From positions 687,202,583 through 687,266,582 of the forward strand of contig NC_081412.1 of the NCBI RefSeq assembly GCF_030272615.1: 64,000 nucleotides of DNA, given 5' to 3'. This DNA comes from Cryptomeria japonica (Eukaryota; Streptophyta; Pinopsida; Cupressales; Cupressaceae). The notes beneath the pieces were generated by a model, which saw nothing but the letters and a program-made list of their open reading frames with translations, made no database searches and was not told the DNA's origin. The position numbers were made by a program, and so were the translations under genes. Below, one piece after another: positions 35,701 through 48,300 of the stretch (its first letter is position 1; each line of letters opens with the position of its first letter).

Positions 35701-36932
35701 TCACTAAAAATTTCAAGGTATATGTATGTATCTTGAAACCCCGCTCGCTGACTTCACTTATTCGAAGTGGTGCTAGATGTTGTGATTAAGATAACATTTA
35801 TTCAAAGTGGCACTAGATGCCCTTTTTTACTTCATCCTGAATGTATTTAATTACCGTAATTTCCTTGTGTTTTACTGACCTAGGATTTTTATTTACAATC
35901 ATGATACAAGGAACTTCTTTCTTGTAGAGGTGATTACATGGAATGATGCAAAGAACATGAAACATGTTTCCAACAACACAAGAGGCTGAAGAAAAAAAGG
36001 ACAAGCTCGAGGGTGGACAAGGTCTACGCATCAAGGCAACGTTGCTCTACATCAACATCATCACTATCATCAAGATTCAATCACATTTAGGCAAGTCAAT
36101 ATCATGAAGGACACACCAATGCATATTCAAGTTTCACATTCAAGGAGGCATGGTGTAGATCATCACAACATCAAGTCTACTAAGCCATGCAAAATGAACA
36201 TCAAGATGGAGCAAATGCAACATGAGGATTTCACTATTTAAAGAAAAGGATCAAGATATTGCAATGATAATGAAGGAAATATTCTAATCATCTTGAAATT
36301 CCTTCAAAAATCCAAGATCAAGGTTAGTACAACAAGAGAAGGACATCATGCACAAAGTAACAAATGTGAATGGCGGACAACTACAACCACACATGAAGAT
36401 CAAGCATTGACATCATGAGGGCAAGAAAGATGGAGGTGGAGTGCAAGTGTAAACAATGAAATTAGTGAATGCATCTCTTGAACAAATAGTTTTAGAAGAG
36501 TTAAGCAAAGCTAGATGATGATACAATTTGGGAATATGAACCATGATCATCAAACCGGGCTTGATAATGTTGAGTATCAAGAGATATTGCTCAAGGTGGG
36601 ACACTTCTTTGTGATGATCTACAAGTTCATGCTGAGTTGGCATCCAATCATCATCAACCCAATCAAGTTATGCCACATCAACTCGTCCAAATTCACTGAA
36701 CCTAACTCATTCCAAGATGACAACTATACATGTGAGAGGCACAAACTTCGATGTAACAACTCCTATTTTCTCATTGGACCACATTCAATGTAGGAAATGT
36801 ATCCAAATTGTTGCAATGATCTCATTGGTCAAGAGGGAGTTAATTGTAACTAACCCTAATTAAAGTTTCATTGTTAAATCTTGGCCATTGATTTGAGAAT
36901 CAATCAGAGCCATTCATTTGTAATGGAAGAGA

Positions 36933-36940
36933 TATAAAAG
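36933..36940 (+). promoter_or_regulatory. TATA box in the 3' part of F
   Basis: GATATAAAAGGCC lies in the part shared with E1 (TATATATAG at about 45175-45183), E2 and E3. It points out through the 3' end of the unit. Confidence 0.5.
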
Positions 36941-37588
36941 GCCTAGCCTTCTCATTTGTAAAGGTTAATGGTTGATCAATAGATAATAGAAAATAGTTAA
37001 TAGACAATTGATAGTTAGTAGTAGAAGTAGAGTAGGAGGAAAGAAGAAATTGTTGCCAAAACTATGTTGACATCAATACATAAGTTTCATTGAAGTTATG
37101 GTGGTTCTTTGTGTTGTGCTCTACATTTTGCATGGTTTCTTGTTACTTCTCAAAGTTAATTGAAGTTCACTGATCTTAATGTAGAAATGCAATGATATGT
37201 TCATACTTTTTGTGGTTTGTTGATTGTAAGCTACAGTGCAAAGTTAGCCTAAACCTCATTGTTGCAACAGTTCGATTGTCAATGTTCATTCAGATTGCGC
37301 CAGCATTGGGTATTTGAATGAAAGGTTCACAATATGAAAATCTTTCATTTCCTTTGGAGATCGCACCAGTATTGTGTAATTGTTGTCATCATGACGAAGC
37401 AAAGCTTGGTTTGAAGGAGTGTCTATCAAAGCATTATTCATTATCCAATTTGCAAAGTCAAGACCTGACTAAAGAAACCTTGGGGTTGTCTTATTTGAAC
37501 ACATTGTTTAGCATATAAGGTTTCCTTGTTCAAGAGAGGATAGGATACTTAATATTTTATTCTGTATTGCCAAGTGTCATAAATCAAT

Positions 37589-38369
37589 GAGTAGCCTTCG
37601 CAACAATGGAAGGTTATTAATCGAAGGAGAAGAAGTCAAGCCAAGGGTGTATAAAAGAAAAATTGAAGGTGAAACAAGTGCACGGAAGGATGAAGCCGAG
37701 GGAAAAGTTGAGGATTCCTACATGGCCGAGAGTGCAAGAGAAGCATCAAAACGTCCAAATCAAAACTCCCTAGCAAGCAAATTCCAAGTGCTAGGTTAGC
37801 ATCAAAATAAAATTATGGTAAGCCCTAATGGAGAAAAGAAAAAGTCGCCCAAGTTTACAAGCAATTGATCGAATTAGGCACTATAAGACTTGTGAGACAA
37901 TCTGGACAGCAAATGAGCAAGATGATAAAGCAATTTGACTACGATCTTTTCCAGCCACCTTGCAAGGTGTAGCAACTAACTAGTATACAGAAATTGACCG
38001 AGGCTCTATATATACATGGGAGAGAATAGAGGAGGCCTTCGAAGAAGAGTTTAAATTGCTTGGTGATGATATTGAAATAGTAGCAGAAATTTACAATTAA
38101 AAACATGGTAAGCACAAAAACATTCCTTTGAAGAATTGTTGGTAAAATTGGAACAAAACTGACTGACAGTCTAAGTTTTCAAGAGAAGCATATGTTCAGG
38201 GAGAGCTATTCACTACCTTATTCATTTTGCCCCAAATACCCTAAGCCATTGATGTCAAAAGGGGCCAAGTAGAGTAAGGGGGAGAATTTCACTTAGGTGG
38301 AGTTGTATGACTCAAGCACATTCAGAAGATCATTTTTTTAGGGTTGCCATCAATGACAAAGGGGGAGAT
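37589..38369 (+). pseudogene. Retrotransposon gag remnant and 3' internal region
   Basis: After an open frame (37587-37799) rich in charged residues, a Gag-like stretch appears at about 37860-38100: IDRIRHYKTCETIW, then LRSFPATLQGVATN, then RGSIYTWERIEEAFEEEFK, with stops. At 38355-38369 ACAAAGGGGGAGAT is a polypurine tract directly before the LTR at 38370. Whether gag and LTR belong to one element, or whether gag belongs to an element whose 5' LTR is F, cannot be settled here. Confidence 0.45.
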
Positions 38370-41094
38370 TGTTGGAATATTGTCATTGATGTCAAAAGAC
38401 AGCAAAGTAGAGATAAAAGGACAACAGGACCAAATTGAAGAGATTATTATTTAGGACAGCAGGGCAGAGATTAAAGAACAGCATGGCAGACTTAAAAATG
38501 ACAAATTTATGGCATCTTTTATAGAGTTTTTATTTGCAAAAAAATGAAATTTTATCTAGAAGTGCCGACCCATGTTTTACATCCTAGAGAAGAAAAATAT
38601 TAAATAAACCACACACGTGTTAATATTAATATGTAAGCCAACCCCCTTTGCTATATATGCCCGTGACAAAACAAATGCCTATATCAATTTTTGTGAATGC
38701 CCTCAAAGAGTGGCAAAATAAAATTAAATAAGTAAGGCCAACTCCTTATGGGAGAAATAAATTCTATCATTACAGCCAACCTCCCTCCATATAATGGTGA
38801 GTTCAATAAGGTTTTAAATAAATAAAATATTGCATTTATTGTTGAGCCAACTTAATGATGATAGACGCTTATTTTGGGAGGCAAAAATCAAATTAAATAA
38901 AAAAATGTTTTTCCCTCTGTAGACACCTAAAAATGTCTCATCGATCATGTACTAATTATTCGTCTAATTGATTAAATAATTTTTTAATTATTTAATTAAG
39001 TTAATTAATCATATTCTTCTAATTTCATATTTCCTCATCATCTTACTAATTATTATATTTCTTGTTCTATCATCATTTAATCATTTAACCATTTTCTAAT
39101 ATTAATTAAATATTTATTATTTAATTAATTCTGATTAATTCTCCAATTTAAATAATCTTTATTATTTAAATAAATTCTATTTTCAATTGCTATCTCTAAT
39201 CATCTAATCATTTAACCCTTTTCTAAATATTAATTAAATATTTATTATTTAATTAATTATGATTTTAATCCTTTAATTTAAATAATCTTTATTATTTAAT
39301 TAAGATCCATTTCTAAATAATTAAATAGTTTCTTTAAATTATTTAATTAACTAATTATTTCTTCTAATTCTATTTCCAAATCCCTAAATTTTAATTTCAT
39401 TTAATTTCATGAATTCTTCTATTTCTAAATAATTAAATAGTTTCTTTAAATTTTTAATTAACTAATTAATTCTTCTAGTTACATGTGCATGATTTCAAAA
39501 ACCAAATTGAAAATCAAAGTCAAGTTTTAAATATATTCAAATGCTAAATTGAATTAAAATAAATTCAATTATTTGAATAAATCTCATGCAAAGATTAAAT
39601 TGAAAATCTAAGTTAAAATGCAAGCACATGCTAAATTAATTAATTCAATTATCTCTCCAATCTCTATTTCCATCTTCTAGTTAGCTTTTTCTAAAATAAG
39701 CTTTCTTTGTCATCCTCTTTATTTCTTCCAATCATTCTTTTTTTTTCCTTCAGTCAGCTTTTTCTCAATCAGTTAACTCAATCAATCTATTCAATCTATT
39801 CTGTTTCACCTCTAAATCAACAGTTCAACTATCAATTAGCATGTGAGCTCACCTGAGTTCCACCTCTTGATCAATCTGTTCCACATTTCAATCAATCTTC
39901 TCCAAAAATCTATAAATTGAGCATTCAATCTCCATTCTCAACAAAATCACGAACTTTGAATCTTTGTGTCACTTGCAGGTTACCAACGCAATATCTGAGA
40001 GCCATCATACCACAGAGAAGAGCAGAGCAGTGGAAGTTATACGCAGTCACGGAATAGAAAGTTTTTAATTGATTTGATTTATAAACCCTGTTTTGATGTT
40101 ATTGTGTTATTTCATTGTCTATTTGTTAGAATTCTTTGATTAGATAGGGATTCGTGATTTCCCTTTGATTCTAATTGATATTTTTAAAAGATGAATTTTA
40201 CATGCACACACTTTCCTTGGCCAACTTGATTGAGGCATAACTCTTGGTGTCAAAGAGCACATTAAAGGGTATAAATATAGGTTGTTTTGACATCATTAAC
40301 GTATCTATTCATTGAATATTTTTCTTATCAAGAGGAGAGCTTTTTGAGAAATATGAGCAGAATTCATTGAAGATTATTTCAGACCTCATAAGCAGAGACT
40401 ATTAAAGAATATGAGCAGAGATTACTGGTGAATTCTTGCAGACCAAAACGAATAATTATTGCAGATTTGAGGGAAATTTTATTGCAGATTTCAAGATTGA
40501 GTTGTTGCAGGTTTTAAAAGACTTTTCATTGCAGATTTGAAAGACATTCTATGCAGATCTTAAGGGAGAATACTTGTAGAGATTCTTGAGTAGAATTGTG
40601 AAGGATTTCAGATCTGATTGGAGAAGAAGTTCAAACATCTATCATTTCATTCTTTTCGAGGCTGGTGCCTCATCTTCAAAGAGATTGGTGCCTCTTGCTG
40701 AGTTGGTGCTCAGTCGTGGGGATTGGTGTCTCTAGTGGGTTGGTGCCTACAAAATCATCTAAAGGGGATTGGTGTCTCTTGTGGGTTGGTGCCTACAAAA
40801 TTTGTAAGAAATTTTCAATATAAAAGCAATAATTTGCCATAGTTTACTCCTGCAAGGGTTTCCACTAAATCTTGTGTTCTTTTGTATTCTTACTTGCTAG
40901 ATCTTGCATGTGTGGTTGATTATGCTCTATGAAGTATTATTATTGCATCTAATCAAGTTTTCAAAAGTAAAAGTTTTCTGATATACTGATTCACCCCCCC
41001 CCCAACTCTCAATATATTCATGAGCTCTTTAGAGATATTCTGAAATAAATTTGCTGACCTCTAACTGCGACGATATAATGCACTCTTTCCAACA
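38370..41094 (+). repeat. Long 3' LTR (2.7 kb) with TGTTGGAA/TTCCAACA ends
   Basis: It begins TGTTGGAATATTGTC after a polypurine tract and ends CTCTTTCCAACA, giving an 8-bp inverted terminal repeat. A TATA box (CTATATATGCCC) is near 38651. A C-rich ATTCACCCCCCCC block lies near 40990, as in several plant Copia LTRs. GCCGAC (38564-38569) and GCCAAC boxes lie just upstream of the TATA box. The other LTR of the element is not in the window. Confidence 0.65.
38960..39660. repeat. AT-rich low-complexity tract within the LTR
   Basis: ATTTAATTAA, TTAATTAAATATT and TCTAATCATTTAA words are repeated many times with no fixed period. No coding content. Confidence 0.6.
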
Positions 41095-41450
41095 ATCACT
41101 CCCTCGTGTCCTCCACGTTGACCTATGACTGTAAACCAAGTTTGCACTAGCAAATATGACCCTCCAAACTAACTAGGGCCTGGTAACAAGCTCACGTCTC
41201 CATGTTGGGATGAGTCGACCTACAGTAAACCCAAATGCCTCAAATATGCATCAAAAGTAAAACTATGCACAGGTGTACCTAATCAACCTAGCCTAAAAAA
41301 ATAGGAAGACACCACCTTATGACTTAGTTTGTGTGCATTCAAACCCCTCGACCTGCCTTTAAATCTCCATGCCAGCCTAGCAAATAGAACCAGCAATGGA
41401 TACAAATTTTATCACCCAATTTCAGCATATAAATATAACACCCAGCACTT
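41095..41450. other. Non-coding flank
   Basis: Nothing recognisable between the LTR end and the LINE remnant. It may hold the LINE 5' leader. Confidence 0.35.
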
Positions 41451-42312
41451 GCAGCTCTCTAGATGTTTATCCTTGTGCATAGGGCTTCTTCATTGTGGCC
41501 TTTAAATACAAGCAAGCCTGAGATGTCATTCTTCACGAGCGATGGTGTTGGGAGCAAAGCTTGCTCCTCCTCAGACCCTGGTATCTAGGGTTCAATCCCC
41601 TTTTTGAAACATTCACAATAAAACCTATTTGAATCTAGCTCTTGAACCTTCCTTTACAGTTCTAGTTTGATGCTTTTTTGAAGCCATTGGAGATTCTCTG
41701 GGGGATTTTCTTGCAATCGATACAGACACTTTAAACTTTACGCACACTATTTTTGCCCGCATTCTTGTGGACATGGATACTTCTAGGGATCTTCTTGCCA
41801 TTATCACCCTAGAGGTTGTTGATCGCAGCTAGTCTCAACCTCTAAACTACGAAGGGATCTCCTTCAAATGCAAAAGATGTTTTGAAACTTGTCATATAGC
41901 TCAAAATTGTTCCAGGCCTCAACTCAAAGCTAATCATCAAGATTCCTAGTGGGTTGATGCCCTCCCAAAATATTCCACTATGGATGCTCCTCTTAGGCAC
42001 AATGAGCAAATGCTTGCCTCTAAGCACCCCTCAATTCAGACTTTGCCAGTTCATGCTTCGGTGGTGTTGGGGTGCATAATGGGAGAAAAAATGAGAGTTG
42101 TTCGCACCTAAACAATATAAATGCTACGGTCCACTTTCGAAGCTTCCAACACTTCTCGGATGCTTGATAATTCCAGGTTTAGGGCTCAGTCTGCAAATTC
42201 TTTTGAGCAATTGACCTCTTGTGTCAAAGCTGGTTTGGGGGATAATATGGACAACACCACAACCAAAGAGCAAAACTTTGTAGGCTTCCCTCAATCTGCC
42301 CACGCTTGGACA
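41451..42312 (+). pseudogene. LINE ORF1 with CCHC knuckle, interrupted by Copia2
   Basis: A stretch at about 41690-41920 reads IGDSLGDFLAIDTDT, ARILVDMDTSRDLL, then SFKCKRCFETCHIAQNC. This is the end of a DUF4283-like region followed by a perfect C-x2-C-x4-H-x4-C knuckle, characteristic of plant LINE ORF1. Stops break it near 41830 and 41948. The frame is cut at 42312 by Copia2, and its continuation is expected from 62404. Confidence 0.72.
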
Positions 42313-42832
42313 TGTTAGTTTTTTTAGACCAGAAATGAAGATAAGCAGAAATACAAAATGATGAGCAACAAAACACAGCAAATACCATGGGAAAAGCCTC
42401 CTTGAGGGAACCAAAATATATCTCTTATATATTGAATGAAAAAGGAGCAGAAATCTGCTTACAACTTAGGCCAAACACAAGGCTGATCTGATACAAAGAA
42501 AGATAGCACCTCTGCTAGATGCAAATATTCAGTCAAATATGATTTCTCCTTGATATCGATCTGCTTGATACAATATGTGATCTACTGCAAATGTATGAAC
42601 TCCTTTTGAAGTGCGAATTGATTGTATGAATGAATTGATGATCAAATGAATGATCATCACCTTGTATATATACAAAGCGAGGTGACCTTTTATTTGAGTC
42701 GGCCTCTTTTAGAGAATAAAAGAATAAAATTATTATTTATAACAAGGCCGACTTGCCTTAAATATTTATTCATTTACCATTTATTGTTTTAAATTTGAGA
42801 GAAATATATCTCCCACCGCTATAACATTAACA
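42313..42832 (-). repeat. Copia2 3' LTR
   Basis: 520 bp, TGTTAG...ATTAACA on the plus strand. It matches the split 5' LTR. The minus-strand TATA box GTATATATACAAGG covers about 42661-42674, with GTCGGCC (42698-42704) and GGCCGAC (42746-42752) just upstream in the minus sense. It is bounded on the right by CTCCCTCTTAGC, the complement of a purine tract. Confidence 0.92.
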
Positions 42833-42872
42833 CTCCCTCTTAGCTAGGGAGTGTATCTTTCTAGATATCCAT

Positions 42873-43110
42873 GTCATGGAGTCTCTCAACATGACACCCA
42901 CAATGACTACACTCATTTGTGGAAAAGAGTTCATTACGGAGTCTCTCAACGTGATATTGTCATGGAGTCACTCAACATGACGTCCACCATGGCTACTCCC
43001 ATGTGTGGAAAGAAACATGTGTACAAGTGCCTATCACGGAGTCTCTCAACGTGATATCGTCATGGAGTCTCTCAACATGACGTCCACCATGGTTACTCCC
43101 ATGTGTGGAA
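42873..43110 (-). repeat. Hairpin array in the Copia2 3' region
   Basis: Five hairpins share the loop GAGTCTCTCAA (one has GAGTCACTCAA). Stems are GTCATG/CATGAC at 42873, 42959 and 43059, and ATTACG/CGTGAT at 42933 or ATCACG/CGTGAT at 43033. Between them lie three copies of a second hairpin (CCACCATGG with CCATGTGTGG, or CCACAATGA with TCATTTGTGG). The array lies between the pol stop (43195-43197) and the polypurine tract, so it would be in the transcript. Confidence 0.88.
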
Positions 43111-43194
43111 AGAATCACATCTTTGTCTCAAAGATGGACGAGGGCTTTCACCTCATATTTCTCCGTTTCAGAGAAATATGCATTATAGTAGAGC

Positions 43195-43271
43195 TCATTG
43201 ATGTTGAGTCTCCTTCTCAGCAAGGGCGACATTCTCCACTACTCCAAGCTTGTCCTGGAAATGTGCAAACT
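43195..43271 (-). pseudogene. Tail of Copia2 pol, separated from the rest by E2
   Basis: On the minus strand the tail reads AHFQDKLGVVENVALAEKE and ends at TGA (43195-43197). This is the usual end of Copia RNase H (ADI-TKP...DKLGVV). It is in frame with ILTKPISRVKF ending at 54807 once E2 and one AAACT are set aside. Confidence 0.85.
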
Positions 43272-44318
43272 TGTTGACGTGTATTTTGTACACTATCAAA
43301 CACAGAATAAAATACCCAAGGGTACCTTATCCTCTCGAGTAAAGTCTCTGAATGCTAAAGATATCGCGAAAAGGATCAATCGGGATGACTTCAAGGTTCT
43401 TGTATGTAGGATCTCTACGTGTGGATAAGCTCTCTGTGGTATGATGTGATTTGCTGGAATCACAAGGGGACTTACACTTGATGACTGAACGTCTAATTTG
43501 CTTTGAATATTGCTGGAACACAGGTTTTTACTAGCTTTGATTTGAGAAAAAGGAAAAAAGATGAGGGCGAGGAAAGGATCTAATTCTAATACTAAGAATG
43601 TAGGAGCAATGAATGATCTTTGATGAAATCCTAACTAAGTCTTGCTTTGACATCCCAGGACCATCTCCACAAGGTTAGTGCGATCTTCGAAGGAAAGCTT
43701 TATGATGTTCAAATCATCACTGCAGGCATAGACACCATCAGGTTGATGCATATCAATGAAGAAGCGACAATTGAAGTTAAGCTTAAGCTGAATGATTTCA
43801 GTTGACTACACAAGGCAAGTCTGCAATCAACAAACTGCTAGTAGTATGGATATACGAATTTCACCATCAATCAAGCACATTTCTTCCACTCATCTAATAA
43901 CATGAAATCAAATATGAGAAGTATAGAGACCATGCAAATTGTCAAATCGACCCATAAATTTCACCATTTCTTCAATGAAGTTTTACAAGTCTTTTACAAC
44001 AACATCTTGGCAACAATCTTTGCCTTCTCTCTCTACTCTACTCTAATTGCTATACTATTAACTAACTAATCACCTTCTAAGTACTCTCTATTCACTAACT
44101 CTATTCTATTAGCCTTTACAAATGAAATGTCAGGGCTTATATAGTGCCCTCAATACAATTCGATGGCTTAGATCAATTCGAGATCAATGGCCAAGATTTT
44201 ACAATGAAAACCCTAATTAGGGTTTATTACAAAAAATTTAATATTGACCAATGAAATAATTGTATTGCTTGGACACATGTCCTCTTTGGAAAATTCCACC
44301 AATGAATAGCTGGGGTAG
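43272..44318 (-). repeat. 3' part of E2
   Basis: About 1 kb homologous to 44319-45375 of E1, to E3 (62926 onward) and to the end of F. A promoter-like block (GCACTATATAAGCCC on the minus strand, near 44140) points out through the unit end. An AACCCTAATTAGGGTT palindrome is near 44210. The unit end is CACGTCAACA. Confidence 0.75.
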
Positions 44319-45375
44319 TGTTGACGTGTATTTTATACACTGCCTAACACAGAATAAACTACCCAAGGGTACCTTATCCTCTCTTGAATAAAGCCTCTGA
44401 TTGTTGAAGATGTCGCCAAAAAGGATCAATCAGGATGACTCCAAGGTTCTTTAATGTAGGGTCTCTACGTGTGGATAAGCAACAGTGGTCGTTGTGAATG
44501 CTGTTTCATCAAGGGGCCTTACGTATCCGAATTTGCAAGAACAGAATATCCTAATACTAATGAATTCCCAAAAAGATCAAAAGGTAGGGTTTGCAAGAGA
44601 TAGATTCTAATCTAATCCTAAGAATGACTCAATGTAGGCTAGACTTGGTAGGATTCGACCAATTTCAGTATTGCCAAGGAATTACAACTCTACTGAGATT
44701 GATGCGATCTTCTAAGGTGATTATTGATTTTCAAATCATCAAGAATCATAGACACTACCATGAAGGTACATATCAATAATTCAATAATGATTGAAGGTTT
44801 AAGTAATCCAAATATCTCCAGTTGACCACACAAGGCGTCCTTACAATCAGCAAGAAGCTAGTGGTTTGGAACGTGAATCTCACCAAAGATCAAGCCCAAC
44901 ACTTAGTCCTTCAAATTTAAATACTACTTCGACCAAGAATGATTCAAGAAAGTAAGCAACCATGAAAGTAGCCACAAGAATTGCAATAAAACACCATAAC
45001 TTCAATATTTTATTGATCTCAAAGCCAAAATAGACAACAATTGCTTGAAATTCTCTCTTCAAAACTCAATCTTGCTACAAAATAACTTTCTTCTCTCCAA
45101 AAGCTCTAATTCTAATTCTAATATCTCATTTCTAATTTTCTAATCTTCTAATGACAAAATGAAAATGAATGAGGGTATATATAGCATCCTCAATTACAAT
45201 GAACGGCCCAGATCAAAAGAAGATCAACGGCTGAGATTTTGACACCTAAACCCTAATTAGGGTTTATTACAAAAAGTTCCCCTTTTATTGAACAATATTA
45301 AATGCATAGCCAAATATTTAATTTGCACAAAAATCTAGGAAACATAGACCAATGATAATTAAGGTGCCACATCAT
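44319..45375 (-). repeat. 3' part of E1 with second promoter
   Basis: It follows the gene stop directly. The minus-strand TATA box GCTATATATACCC is near 45173-45185, followed by a leader-like sequence rich in TTAGAA. The AACCCTAATTAGGGTT palindrome recurs. The unit end is ACACGTCAACA at 44319. Confidence 0.7.
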
Positions 45376-48300
45376 CTATAACAACCTCTCTTCTAGAACC
45401 TTGTTCCCTTTCCAATGCTCCTTCTTAGCATATGCAACGAATCTAGACACAATTCCTTCAATCTCAACAATAGGAATCTTTGGAAGATTCCTCATTCGTT
45501 CTTCCAAGTGGATGACCTGATCGAAGGCCTTGAGAAGAGCTATATCCCATCCAGGCTCGAGTTCTTTGATTTTCTCAATCAGGAGCATAGTAGCGAACAT
45601 TTGATCCCTTTTCTCATCTGTGATAACATTCTCATCTTTGCAAAAGATGACCTTGACCTTCTCCTCCAACTCTTGAAGATTCACATCTGTCTCATCTTCA
45701 ATCCTCCTGCCAAGAATAGAACATAACACCTCAAACACCTTGTCCTTAATTGGATGGATGACCTCCTCAACTTGATTGCATTTGGTACTAATGTCTTCGA
45801 AAAGAACTTCCTTGATCTGAAGTAGAGTTGACCACTGGAGTAAATTATGAGCTCCTCCATCCATTATCTTTTCTTGTGCTAAGATCTTCCTTGGTGTTTG
45901 CCTGATTACTTGCAGAATAGGAATGATAACATCTCTAGTGTGGGCAAAGGCGGCTACTGTTATCGTTAGGTTGTGAATGATCTCAAGGACCTGGATAGCT
46001 CGATGGGTGGTCTGCATCATTCTTGTTGCGAACTCAATGGCAACAGTATGAGATTTGTCAATCCAAGAGCTCATAAGCTGGACCAAGCTCTTAACTCTTT
46101 CTGCTTCACCAACTGATTCAAGGGGAAGTGCTTGCACAGGAGATACTGTTGGATCCTGACGTCCCAAAGGCTGATTGAGATGGCTAAAGTAGCCTCTCCA
46201 AGCACCGACCTCTCGCTCAAGCTTTCTATTCTTTTCCATTTCTTCTCTAAGCTTGTCTTTAAGTGCCTCAAATGAATCAGTTGCCTCATCTAGTGTCTGC
46301 TCAGCTGTGAGTGGACCAAGCTCAAATGTTTCTACATCATACTCTTCCGCAAGGATTTCACCTTCATACTTGTCCACTGCCGGTGTAGCTATCTGTAACT
46401 TCCTGGACCCTGTCTCATCTCTGATCATCTTGGACATCTTGGTGGCCTTCTTCCTTTCTGTTACTCCCTGAGAATTTCCTACAAGGCTCTCTAAGTCAAT
46501 TACATTATCTTCATCTTCGATCACAATCACCCTTGTTAGCCTCTCCTTCAGCCAATCTGGAATGGCGGATCTTGTCTCTCTAACTTGTATCTCTTTAGGC
46601 AATGGTTCTTCTTCTCGGAGAGGAGATGTCACTTCATCATTATTCTTGTCTTCATGTAGCTCATTAACTTGAGGAGATTGACTTGATGAATGTTGAGACG
46701 CATGCCCTTCTTCGTGTGTATCATTTTGTACCATCGATTCCATTGATTCCTCAACTTCAGGTACCCTCTTCTCTTGTCCTACATTCTGACTTGTCCTTTT
46801 TTCATGTCGAGAAGATGTACCGGATGAACGATCTCGATTGGCCTCTTGTTTCTTCTTGGAGGGTTCTCTTTTTTTAGGTCTTTCTTTCCTCTTCGCACCT
46901 CTAGGATGGGGATTGCCTTCACTTACGCTTCGAAGATTACCTTCACTTGTGCTTCTAGGATGAGGATTGCCTTCACTTACGCTTGCTCCTCCTTCCCCTG
47001 GTCTTTCCTCCAAAGTAAAAGTCATAGGTATGTTTTGTTCTCTTAACTTTTGATGTTGAACATCAACCCATCTACGAGTACAAGACAAAACTGGAGCCAT
47101 CAAAGCTTTTAAGTCAAAAACCTCAGGTTCATTCCAATCTATCTTCACTACTTTGTCTTCTCGGTCATAAGATGATTGGAGATGTCTGCCACTGTCCTGA
47201 GCTTGATCAGCCACTCTGTAAACTTTGCATTTCCTGATGAAATCCAAAGGTAACCTGGAATGCATCTTTCTTTTCACTTCTAAATCATCTGAGAGATTCA
47301 TCAAAAAGTCCTCTATCTGAAATTCGTGCTTGTACTTTCTACCAACTGTTTCTTCTATATATCCATAAGGATCAAAATTCTCTCTCAAGGCAAAGAATGA
47401 AAATGAATATAAGGCCAACTCTTTCTCTGCATCATCCATGGCTAGAGCATTAGGACATACCTCAACTGAATTCCCTAGTATGATAGGCACAGGAATTCCA
47501 TTTCCATGCCTGTGTCTGAAAGCCTTTGCATAAGCTGCCAACTGCCTAGTCACCTCAAGTAACACTATCCTGTCTGTCGGATATCTTGGCAACATATATG
47601 GAGGTGAAGGACACCCATGAACTCTAATATATGTAAACTTCTGGAATTGGATAAACCAAGCACCATACCTCTTCACAAGCTCCTGCGCATCTTGAGATAG
47701 CCGATTGTGAATCCCACCTTGCAATGTCCTGGTGATGTTCATCGTGAAGGTATCATTGACTAACTTGTAGTCACTTCCAGGTGGATGATGCAAATGGACA
47801 TAAGAATCACAAACTCTGACTTCTTCGGGCCCTCTTCCGATCATTCCTCTGTGAGGTAATCCTGCATACTCAAAACTCCTGATCAAGGCATATATGATGT
47901 ACGAGCTCATGTGGAAGGATTTGGTAGCCTTCAGTCTTCTTAACTGCACGTCCAAGCAATGGCTAATAATTCTAGCCCAATGAATTGTTCCTTTTCCTTG
48001 AACTATCACTTGGATGAAGTAGAACATCCACTTCTCAAAATAGAAGGCTTGAGGAGCCCCTGTAACTCGATTGAGTAAAGTTATCAAATCTCTGTACTCC
48101 TCCTGGAAGTCGATCCTATGTGGTGTGTTGGGAATCTTGCTCAGGCGAGGACGACTTTTGAGTAACCAATTCTTATTGATGATGCTCAAGCAAGTGTCTG
48201 GATCATCTTCGTACATGGACCTGGCTCCTTCCAAGCTTTTGTAGATCATATCTTTATGTTCTGGTAAATGGAGAGCTTCACTAATAGCCTCTTCTGAAAG

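Larger units (their letters stand above)
34814..37588 (+). mobile_element. F: E-family unit with a promoter near its 3' end
   Basis: It begins TGTTGTGACGTTTTCACACA with GGGGACCCCCC, as E2 does on the other strand. From about 36400 it matches the E2 coding remnant (GAGGCACAAACTTCGATGTA against E2 GATGGCACAAACTTCGATGTA) and then the shared 3' part with a TATA box (TATAAAAG, 36933-36940). The end (about 37588) aligns with the E1 and E2 termini but is diverged (AAATCAATGA for ACGTCAACA). No long gene is present. No target duplication was found. Confidence 0.6.

Noticed and set aside
38960-39660. Possible matrix-attachment or centromeric repeat
   Set aside because: AT-rich words without a fixed period inside an LTR; there is no evidence for either role.
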